This document shows, in pieces, positions 14,636 to 23,300 of a DNA stretch of 40,989 bases. The translations under genes were made by a program, and so were the position numbers. The notes under the pieces are model-generated. The model was not told the origin of the DNA. It saw nothing but the letters and a program-made list of their open reading frames with translations, and did no database searches. Position 1 is the first letter of the stretch, and every line of letters begins with the position of its first letter. Origin of the DNA: Oscillospiraceae bacterium (GTDB lineage Bacteria > Bacillota > Clostridia > Oscillospirales > Acutalibacteraceae); contig CADAMO010000006.1 of NCBI GenBank assembly GCA_902788995.1, positions 1-40,989 on the forward strand, in the 5' to 3' direction.

Positions 14636-14723
14636 AGTAGTAATCCTCCGTAATAAACATTGAATTTGTCCTGTCAATTCAATCTTTCCGGCTGATTACA
14701 AAAGCCGAAGGGCAATGACTTCC

Positions 14724-14939
14724 TTACGGAAAGGGGTCCTTGGTTTTTCCGTACTGAAGCGCTGCGACAGGATCCTCCCGAATTGCTTCCCGCGCCGCGT
14801 CTTCCAGCGCGCGGGCCGGAAACAGCGCGGCGTCCGGATTCCCGCAGGCCAAAGAAATAACCGTGGGGTCCACACCAAAAGAAAACATATCTTCAAGCGG
14901 CACCGGATCGATCTGTTTCATTCTGTTGGATAATACCAT
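14724..14939 (-). pseudogene. PLP-dependent aminotransferase, N-terminal fragment
   Basis: Seventy-one codons match the N-terminus of MocR/class I-II aminotransferases: SNRMKQIDPVPLEDMF, then DPTVISLACGNPDAALFPARALEDAAREAI and VAALQYGKTKD. The family is about 390-430 residues, so more than 80 percent is gone; the frame stops at once after the YGKTKD segment. ATG 14939 follows AGGAAGTG by 5 nt. The promoter and an operator-like palindrome upstream are intact, so a truncated peptide may still be made. No PLP lysine remains. Confidence 0.7.
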
Positions 14940-14986
14940 TTTTTCACTTCCTATGAAATTCAGAATCAAACATTTACATATTAACC

Positions 14987-15034
14987 TACTATTTTAGTAT
15001 GCATTATTATATATTAGATACATATTTTTGTCAA
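14987..15034 (-). promoter_or_regulatory. Intact promoter and palindrome before the truncated aminotransferase
   Basis: On the reverse strand TTGACA (15034-15029), 17 nt and TATAAT (15011-15006) are both consensus. TACTA-TTT-TAGTA (14987-14999) lies in the probable transcript start and could be an operator. Confidence 0.7.
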
Positions 15035-15057
15035 TAGCGTCGTTGGATTATTCAAAG

Positions 15058-15103
15058 AAGTCCGCCTCTGCGCCAAACGATCCGTTCGGGCTGAGGCGGG
15101 CTT
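15058..15103 (-). terminator. Terminator-like hairpin after the second TnpV gene
   Basis: CCGCCTC (15062-15068) and GAGGCGG (15093-15099) with flanking AAG/CTT pair across a 24-nt loop. Read on the reverse strand it is followed by a T-rich stretch and lies about 90 nt beyond the TnpV stop. The gap 14940-15190 holds nothing else besides the promoter above. Confidence 0.5.
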
Positions 15104-15190
15104 CGTTCGTTATTTACTATGTTTCAAAGGACGGATGCCGAACGGCACGTACAGTGTTGTGAGAACGCGGAGAAAAACCGCTCTACTCGA

Positions 15191-15613
15191 TTATTTGCAG
15201 ATAATTTCTTGATTTACAATTTCGGTTGCACAATTACGGATATTGTTCATCAACCCTGTCCAGCGCATCTGATCCTTCGCTTTTAATGCTTCGTTTACCC
15301 CCTCCCGCGCGGACATTTCTTTTGCCACCCGGAAGAACATATCCTCCGCCTGAGCGTTGATCTCCGCAAGATACGCATTCAACCGCCCGGAAACGAATAA
15401 ATCATAGTACAGTCTTTTGTTGTGTTCCCGGATGTACCGCAAATGCCGCTGTCCCCATACGCCAACCGGTTTTTCCTTTTCTGACCCGTTATCTTCGTCT
15501 TCCGTTTCCGGCTGCAACCTGCCGTCCCGCATTCTCCGTCCGGTCGGGTAACACTGCTCGCCTTACAGTTCGTATTCCCAGCCGGTGCGTTCGTCGATGA
15601 TGTGTTTCTCCAT
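15191..15613 (-). pseudogene. tnpV: TnpV-like gene with in-frame TAA at codon 17
   Basis: From ATG 15613 the frame reads EKHIIDERTGWEYEL, then TAA (15565-15563), then resumes in the same frame as GEQCYPTGRRMRDGRL and a full TnpV body (RHLRYIREHNKRLYYD, REGVNEALKAKDQMRW, MNNIRNCATEIVNQEI). The residues on both sides belong to one TnpV, so a single base change created the stop. A 113-residue product could restart at ATG 15532. It starts one base after the DUF6809 stop (TGATATG), the reverse gene order of the pair at 14.3 kb. Confidence 0.75.
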
Positions 15614-15614
15614 A

Positions 15615-15932
15615 TCATTTTCCCTCCGCTTTGTCGATTATTTTGAGCAGCAACGCGTCAACATCCTCTGTCGGATAGTCCGCTTCAAGAAGCTGGTTCC
15701 GCCATTCGTTAAAGCAGTCCAGTTCCGTGATCGTATCCAGCTTGCTCTGCGCGTCAATGATTTGGGAAAGAAGCTCTTGCTGGTCGTCTTGCAGTGCGGT
15801 TTCAAATTCGGGGTTATGATCGGTAATAAATTTCCTCAGCTTATCCGCGCGACCGCCTTCTTTGACCGCCCGCGCCTTCGGATCGATATTGCCGAAAAAT
15901 AGTGATTCAATAAAACGATTCTTTATTTCCAT
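15615..15932 (-). CDS. DUF6809-like small protein, second copy
   Basis: A 105-residue protein: NRFIESLFFGNIDPKARAV, a long helical middle (LQDDQQELLSQIIDAQSKLDTI) and LLLKIIDKAEGK at the end. It parallels the copy at 14043-14327 in plan but is well diverged. ATG 15932 follows GGAG by 8 nt; an in-frame ATG at 15971 has no comparable site. It is immediately upstream of the interrupted TnpV gene. Role unknown. Confidence 0.7.
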   Translation of the reverse strand: MEIKNRFIESLFFGNIDPKARAVKEGGRADKLRKFITDHNPEFETALQDDQQELLSQIIDAQSKLDTITELDCFNEWRNQLLEADYPTEDVDALLLKIIDKAEGK

Positions 15933-15936
15933 GATA

Positions 15937-16062
15937 GCATCTCCGCATCTAACATAATGATTTTTCATCATTTCAGCGAAAGGAAGAGACTGCGGAAAAT
16001 GTTGATATACTTAGGTTCGCTAAAGTTAAAAAGGTCGATTTTGCATCTAACGAGCATCTAAC
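15937..16062. repeat. Direct repeats GCATCTAAC, probable integrase arm sites of the left island
   Basis: GCATCTAAC occurs at 15945-15953, 16043-16051 and 16054-16062, with GCATCT at 15937-15942. The last two are spaced exactly 11 bp apart. They lie 128-245 bp left of the tRNA-Trp fragment. Spaced short direct repeats near an attachment core are typical of arm-type binding sites for tyrosine integrases. The remaining sequence between 15933 and 16189 shows no gene. Confidence 0.5.
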
Positions 16063-16189
16063 ATTTTTGCAGAAGCATATGGACAAGGTATCATTAAACG
16101 GCTAAAACTTAGTGCATATTACACAATCGCGCGGACTGTATAACACTAATTGTCACGCAATATAACCAAATTCCACTTGCTTGGTCGCG

Positions 16190-16234
16190 CTCCAAAACCG
16201 CGTGCCGAGGGTTCAAGTCCTTCTGCCCCTGCCA
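16190..16234 (+). other. 3' fragment of tRNA-Trp(CCA), probable attachment site
   Basis: The 45 nt starting at CTCCAAAACCGCG match the anticodon loop through CCA end of tRNA-Trp: CCA anticodon in CTCCAAA, a T-loop GGTTCAAGTCC, and TGCCCCTGCCA at the 3' end. Upstream bases (TTGGTCGCG and beyond) do not form a D-arm or a matching acceptor 5' strand, so the 5' half is absent. A 3' tRNA remnant is what tyrosine-integrase elements leave at one junction. Integrase and arm-type repeats lie on either side. Confidence 0.75.
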
Positions 16235-16237
16235 CAT

Positions 16238-16275
16238 CGTCGCAAGCTTTGTATCGCTTGCGGCGATTTTCTTTT
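16238..16275 (+). terminator. Terminator directly after the tRNA-Trp fragment
   Basis: CGTCGCAAGC (16238-16247) pairs with GCTTGCGGCG (16256-16265), followed by ATTTTCTTTT. It looks like the native tRNA gene terminator. The stretch 16276-16477 holds no supported gene. Confidence 0.75.
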
Positions 16276-16477
16276 GTCTGTTATGAAAATCGCCGGTGCG
16301 CTCACGCCGCTGCTCCTCCCTTCCGCAAAAGGTCCCGCTCGGCGCGCCTGTTCGCTTGTAAACGCGCTCACGACGGCGCTTTGTCGCTACCAACCTTTTG
16401 CGGTATTCGCTGTGGGATTTCAGGGCTTTTTCCTTTGTTATCGGCGCTCGGCGCGAGGTCTGAAAAGTGTGATTTAA

Positions 16478-16561
16478 AGCATCAATCTGGCGTCAAACCT
16501 GTATCCGGCGGCAACGATTCCGACCGGTTCCGTCTGCTACAGCATCAAAATAGCATCAAAA
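16478..16561. repeat. Arm-type repeats AGCATCAA(AAT), left end of the right island
   Basis: AGCATCAA at 16478-16485 and an 11-bp-spaced pair AGCATCAAAAT-AGCATCAAAA at 16541-16561. The same spaced pair occurs at 40951-40969 at the other end of the window. The pair sits 20 bp beyond the integrase stop, as expected for integrase arm sites. Confidence 0.65.
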
Positions 16562-16580
16562 TCATCAGCGGTTCTGCGGT

Positions 16581-17265
16581 TCAGAACTGGAAATCGTTGG
16601 TGATGCCAAGCAGCCGTGTTGTATCCTTTTTGACGTAGTACATCTCAATGATCTCGGAAGTCGTATGTCCCAGCAGGTCCGCCACCTGCCGCGGCGTCAG
16701 GGATTTGATGGAGCAGTCCGGCTGTTTGATGCCGTTCACGAGATTCGTGGCGAAGGTGTGGCGCAGGCTGTGGAGACCTTTCCGTTCGATCCTCGCCGCT
16801 GCAAGGATTCGATAGTAGCGTTTGCGGAAGTTCAGCGGCCTTGTGTAGTCTCCGTTTTCGTCCGGGATCAGAGGCGCGTCTTCGCCGAAGCACATTTCTT
16901 TTCGCAGGTCAAGGATCATTTCCACAGCGGCGTCATTCAGCGGAACGTCACGCTTGCTGGTGGCGGATTTCGGTTTGCCGATCTGGACCTCTCTGCCGGG
17001 AACACTTTCGGCGCCGTTCCGTTTACTCACCTCTTTGACCGCCTGGTTAATATGCATCACCCGGTTTTCCAGATCGATATCCGAATTGCGAAGACCGAGC
17101 ATCTCGCCTGTGCGCAGTCCCGTGTTCAGCATCAGCACGTAGGCCGCCGCCTGCTGGTAGCAGCGCTTCCCGTTGGAGAACACCCGGAACGCCTCCGCTT
17201 TGAATTTTTCTATTTCTTCCGATGTAAAGACCGTTACCGTCTCGCACGTCGGGAGATTTTCTTTT
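16581..17265 (-). pseudogene. int: Tyrosine recombinase/integrase, 5'-truncated
   Basis: About 228 codons cover the catalytic domain of a phage/ICE-type integrase: Arg in TGLRTGEMLGLRNSDI, KSATSKRDVPL (Lys region), HSLRHTFATNL (His-x-x-Arg), LLGHTTSEIIEMYY (second His and the Tyr nucleophile). Relatives are about 370-400 residues with an N-terminal SAM-like core-binding domain that is absent here. Upstream of about 17265 (GKENLPTC) the frame runs into the terminator of the neighbouring surface-protein gene, so the 5' part was lost at that junction. Without the DNA-binding domain it should not act alone. Its position beside the tRNA-Trp fragment and arm repeats fits an island integrase. Confidence 0.8.
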
Positions 17266-17278
17266 CCCTGGGCGGAGA

Positions 17279-17322
17279 GAAAAAAAGACCGTATCCGCAG
17301 CATAACAGCAGGGAATACGGTC
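17279..17322 (-). terminator. Terminator of the surface-protein operon
   Basis: GACCGTAT and ATACGGTC (17322-17315 with 17294-17287 on the reverse strand) form a perfect 8-bp stem, followed by a T7 run. It is 24 nt after the giant gene's stop. Confidence 0.85.
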
Positions 17323-17345
17323 ACAATATACGATTCCGAACGGTA

Positions 17346-20300
17346 TTATCCGTTCAATGAGATCCCGAAGATCGACAGGATTCTCCGGAGCAGGTCGATG
17401 AGGCGCAGGAGCAACGATCGAAGCGTCTGAAGGAAGGAACCGAGCTCCTCCGTTCCTCCCTGCTGCTGCGGTCCGTCCTGCGGATCGCTGCCTTCGCCGC
17501 CGTCGTCCGCGGGGGTGGGATCGTCCGCGGGGGCAGGGGGTTCCACGGTCACGGTCATCCTGACAGGATCCCCGGCCACGAAGCCGTCGCTGACCGCCGC
17601 GATGGAGAAGGTATAGACGCCCGGCTCGCCCTCTTCAACGGTCACCGTCCATTGGCGCTGTCCGTCGTCCAGCTCTTTGAAGGTCGTCTCCAGCAGGGAG
17701 GGCTCCACCACGTTCCCGTCGTCGTCCCTGACCACCAGCGACTCCACCCCGCCGCCGGTGACGACGGTCATGGTGACCGCGCCGTCGGCCGCCGCGATGG
17801 GCGCGTCTTCCGGCACGGAGACGGAGGCGGCGTTTCTTGCGAAGCGGAGGGCGCGGCTCACGCTGCTGACCCCTTTGCCGCTGATGGAGACGGTGCCCGT
17901 CCCTTTGTTGACCATTACCTGGCTGCCCGCGTTTTTGAACGTCCATTTCAGGTTGGTGACGGACAGCAGGCTTTCCGCCTCTCCCGTGTTGGTCAGGATC
18001 ACCAGGCCGGAGGAATACCCGCCGGATTTCGTCGCCGTCCATTTGACGTTGTCGCGGCCTATCAGCTCCGGCAGCGAATAACTCAGGTCGGTGGAGGAGT
18101 TGACCGTCAGCGTGTTCGTTTCCACGTTGCCGTTCTGCTGGACGTAAATGAGTTTTACCGCCGGGGCCGCGGCGCTGATCTTCTTCAGATGCACCTGCAC
18201 GTCGGCCGGGATCTCGCTGGAGCAAAGCTCAAACGCCACGGACATCCCCTTGCGCAGATACAGCTCATGGTTCGGGCCGAACTGCGCGTAGTCATTGATC
18301 TGCTCCGTCGTCAGCGCCACGTTGCCGTCTACCAGCACCGCGCCTTCCTGCGCTTCGCCGGCGGCGGAGACGTCTCCCATGGTTTCAGCCCCCACGATCA
18401 GGTCGCGCAGGGTCGAGAACTGTTCATTCGCTTCGTCGGCATACAGATAGGCCTCTTTGATCACGGAAGAGGTCAGCGTCCCGTCCTCTTCGCGCCCGGC
18501 CGGGTCATAGATGCGGAAGGCGTCCACGTACAGGTCATAGTAATCATAGCCGTCCTCCGTCGTCCGGAAATGCCCGTACTGCTTCATGAAGCGCGGCTCG
18601 ATATGCGCCCTGTACGTTCCGTAGGCCAGGTCCTCCACTTTGATAACGGGGATCTGATACAGCGCGCCGGAGGCGTCCGGGTTCACCAGCCACCCTTCCG
18701 CATAGGCGGGCGTGCTGTCGGAGGCGGCGGCTTCGGAGAGCTGCCCGGCGCCGTCCCGGTAGGTGGGGATCGGGGTCACGTATTTGCCCCCCACCAGCAA
18801 GATCCTGTCGGATCCCGATTCGCGCGTAACGATGTCGTCCGTCGCGAAATACAGGGGCGTATCCGTAACGGTCAGGGTCGGGGCGCCGTTCGCGTCCATG
18901 TAGACCCTGCCGTAGGAATAGCCGTAATAGGTATCCACTACCTTGCTGGCGGCCGCCTTCGCGCCGACGGTGACGTGGCCCTGGTCGTCGGTCGTGGTCG
19001 GATAGACCTTCACGGTGAACGCGCCGGTGTCGCAGCCGGTCACGCTGACAAGGTCAAAGCCGGTGCCCGCGAAATCGAATTCCATATAGGGCCAGTTTTT
19101 GTTGCCATTGCCGCTGTTGACGGTGCTGACGGCGACCTTGTGGGCGCCGTTGTTCGAGTAGGCGGCAAACGCGGTGTAGTGCGGGTCGAACCCATAGATG
19201 TTGGCGGCTTCGCTGCCCGCCAGATCCGCGGCCTGTTCCGTCTGCGGGTCGCCGGAGGTCACCTTGCTCCACTTGCCGAAATCATGCCCGGTGACCGTGT
19301 TCTCCACGCCGTCGTGGTAGTTTTCGTCCGCCACGAAGTCGTCTTCATAGTAGATGGTGGTGGCGGGGAGATAGGTGAGCTTTTCATAGACGTAGACGTC
19401 CGCGTCCTCGCCGCTGATCTTCGTGACGTGGGCGGCCAGACAGAAATCTTCCTCGCCCGTGAAGGACATGGTGCCGATCTGATAGGTCGCCGTGCCGTCC
19501 GCGGCAAGGGTCACCGTGCCGAATTTGCCCTGATACGGCGCGCCGGTCTCCGCCAGCAGCGCGGGGGCGTCCTCCGTACCGTAGGGGCTGAAGCTGCTCA
19601 TGGCGCACACGCCCACGTAGGTGTATTCGGACCCTGCGGGGACGAGGTAGTTGTTGTCCTTGACGTTGTAGACGATGTTAAGACCGAAGTCCGCCACCAG
19701 CGTCTGGGGGGAGAGGGTGATGGTCTTGATGGAACGGTAGTTGGGGACGGTCAGCGTGTAGATTAGCTCGTTGTCGGCCGTCATCGTGGTTTCGAGCATA
19801 TCCGCGTCATCCGCGGAGGCCATCTCCACGGTGCCGCTCCTGGTGACCGTAAAGCAGATATCCTTTTCCAGCGGGAAGTAGTTTCTCGGCTCCTGCGTCT
19901 CGCAGAGGTAATAGGTGCCCGTCGGGAGCGTATCGTCGATCTGCGGGATCAGGCCGTCCTCGCCGGTGGCCAGATCTTCGTAGCCCACCAGCGGGTAATA
20001 GTCCTTCCGCAGGCCGCCGGTGCCCTGCACCTGACGGTACAGCGCGAAGTGGACGCCTGCCAGCGGTTCGCCGGAGATCGCGTCCGTCTTCACGGCGGTG
20101 AAGCGGGACCGGTAGTTTTTGATCGTCACGGTGATCGTGCCGTCCGCGTCCTTCGGCGAAAACGTCACGGCGTCTTCGTCCGCGCCGCTCACGGTCAGCT
20201 CCTCGCCGTCAAGGGTGAAGGTGATGGCGTCGATCACGGAGGAATAGCCCTCCGGCGCGCCGGTCTCCTTCAGGGTGTAGGCCACGCCCTGCTCGGGATA

Positions 20301-23300
20301 GGCGTAGGTGATCAGGCCTTCCGCGTCGGAAGTGTAGCTGGCCTTGGTCAGGTCGCTGCCGCTGCCGTCCTTCAGGGTGAATACCGCGCCGGGCAGCGGA
20401 TTGCCGCTGCCGTCCACCTTGACGATGCGGATACCGGGACGGGTGTTGGTCACCACGTCGGTGCGCACGTTCTTCGCCGGGCCGCCGGGGACGCCGGTGG
20501 AATAGGTCACGGTATAGGAGAAAGTGCCGTGGACGCCGGTCTGGGCCGGTACGCCGCCGTTCAGCAGCTTTTCGTCGCCGCCGAGGGGCGTGAGGGAAGT
20601 GTAGGAGGTCACGTAACCGTTTTCATCCACTGCGGGATCCGTCAGCGCGACCTCTTTCATTTCGTAGTCACTGAATTTCGCTCCCGCCTGCAGCTCGGGG
20701 AAGTAGTAGTACAGGGAGGTCTCCGGTTCGTACATATCCGGCGTCATCTCCGTCTTCATCTGACGGACGGTGCCGGGGATCAGTTCGCCCTTGCAGTAGA
20801 CGGCGAAATAGATGTTGTCGTGGGAGGTCATGAAGCCGTCGTCGGACCAGACCTTCTCCACGGTCAGGCCCCAGCCCTGATGGTTGTTGACGATGATATG
20901 GGGGTTCTGACGGTCGCGGATGATGCCGGAATTGACCGTGTCGCCGTCCTCCACGATGTAAGAGCCGTCCGCGCGCTCATAGCCGATCAGGTCGTAGCCC
21001 TTCGGGATGTCGGATTCCTGCTCCAACACCAGAAAACGGGTGTCCACCAGCAGGTTGCGGACCTCTACGGTGAAGTCGGCGGGGATCTTGTCGATGGCGC
21101 CGGAGGGGGAGGTGGTAAAGGTGCAGGCGCTCAGATCCTCTTCGGTCAGGTCTTCAAACGCCGTCTTGTTCAGGGGACGGAAATCCTGCGCGTCGAAATC
21201 GTAGACGCAGTATTTCCCGTCGGGGTTCTTCACGTAATACTTATCCATCCGGTAGTATTCCGGCTCGCCGTTTTCATCCTCGCCCACGTACAGGCGGAAG
21301 CGGAATCCGGTGGTATTCTCGGGATAATGGATCGGTTCGTTGTTGACGTCAAAGAGATGCTTCGTGATGGAGAGGGTGCGCAGCGCCTCGGGGTTGACGT
21401 GGTTGTCGAATTTAACCACCTTGCGCTCACCGATGACCTCCTGCTCCGTGGAATAGCACTGCAGATTCCCGCTGCCGTCGGGGGACAGCTGCGTCCCGTT
21501 GGCGGAGACCCTGTCGTAGATCGCGGAGTCGATCCCGCACTCGGTCAGGTAGTATTCCATCTCGTCGCTGGGGAACTGGATCTCCGCCACTTCGCCGGGT
21601 TTCAGGAAGAAGACGTGCTCGTAGGTCTCGTCGCCCACCGTATAGGTATCGGCGTAATCCACAGGCACGTTGGTGCCCTGATAGCGGACGAAGGAAACGC
21701 CGGTGTAGTCGTAGACGGTCTTGCCGTCTTCCACGATCTCCTCCCGGGAGGCGGTCCGGAAGGCCGCGTAATTCGTGTCGTAATAATGGATCTGATAGGG
21801 GAATTTCGCGCTGGCGTAGTCCTGCTTGTCGGTGCCGCTGACGGATTTGCTCAGCAGCAGCTGCCCGTCGATGGCGGTGGTCAGGTTGAAGCGCATGTGC
21901 AGGTTGGAAGCGCCGGCGCCCCGCTCCATGTAGAGCATTTTCATGGTGTGGGAGCTGTAATCCCTGAAGACGCTGGTCCCCTCGGTGAAAATGCGGTCAA
22001 GGTGGGCCGCCACTTCCGCGTCGCTCGCCTGCGGGTTGCGTTCCCGGTAGTTGTTCTCGTAGATCGTCCGCAGGTCCGTCTTGTACTGGGTACCGTTCTC
22101 GTCGGGTACGGATACCTCGCCCGTACGGAAGTTGATGTTGCCCACCACTGCGGAGTGAACGCCGCCGAGATCCAGCACCAGCTCGCCGTCCACGTACAGC
22201 CACATGTCGTCGTCGCCCGCGAACTCGAAGATGATGTCGTGGCCCCAGGCGTCAAGGCCGTTCTCGCTCTGGATGAAGCTGGCCTCCATCTCCATGCCGA
22301 AGTGATACTGCGCCTCCGCCCTGGTGATTCCGTAGAGGGTTTCTCCCAGACGGGGGTCGTTGGTGGCCAGCGGCTGGTTGACCACGTCCGTCTCGTTGAC
22401 GTAGGGGCTGATGCTGTCGGGAGAGATGTCGTTGTAGGGCATGAAGAAGCCGTGCCCTTTACTGTTGGTTTCCACGTTGACCGTGCCCAGCTGGTTATAC
22501 ACGCGGAAGTTGCCGTTGTTCAGCAGCGTGGCGAAGGTCTGGGTACAGTCGTATTCAAAGTAGCCGCTCTCCTCATAGGTGCTCTTGAGGAACAGATGGT
22601 TCGCGTCCGTCGCGTCGCCGAACAGCTCCTCCAGGGATTTGCCGGTGAGCGTCGCGTCGGGATAGCCGTTTTCCTTCAGGTCGGTGGTGACGAGATCCAG
22701 CATCGGCTTGGAAGCGCCGGTAAAAACGTCAGATCCCGCTCCGAGTACGTTGGTCTGCGTCCGGTCGCGTCCGCCGCCGTCATATTTTTCGCCCTGGAAG
22801 TTGATCATGCGCATGGAGATGCCGTGGTCGTTGTTGTTCACCGTTTCCACCGTGGAGAACTCGTCAGGGATGGGATCGTCCATCACAGCGAAATAGAAGT
22901 CCTGCGCCTTGGCCATGGGCACGGCCGTCACCCGCTGGCCGTCCGCTTTCAGGCCCGCGTAGTCGTAGCGGTAGTCGTCCCACGCGAGGACGGTGGTATA
23001 GTAGTCGCCGTAGCGCCGGCCGTTCAGGTTGATGCCGATGGGCCGATTGGAAAGGATCTGCCCGGTGTGGTACTGGGGCGCGATATACTTGCCGGAATAG
23101 GCGTTCTGCAGTTCATAATAGTAATTGGGGATCTGGAAAATGTAGGGCCAGTAGTAATACTCGGTGAAGTCCCACAGCAGGGTGTTGACCTGTGTGCCGG
23201 CCCAGCGGATGGTGTCGCCGTTGTCAAAGCAGCGCACCAGCGAGCCGTCGTGGTTGATGGCGTAAAACTCGTACTCCTTGGCGTCGTCGTTCCAGATACG

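Noticed and set aside
16109..16393. Reverse-strand frame containing KDLNPRHAVLE
   Set aside because: This is the well-known spurious translation antisense to a tRNA 3' end; it covers the tRNA-Trp fragment and its terminator.
17266..17324. Extended start of the integrase at 17324 (MTVFPAVMLRIRSFF...)
   Set aside because: These codons are the stem and T-run of the surface operon terminator, not integrase sequence.
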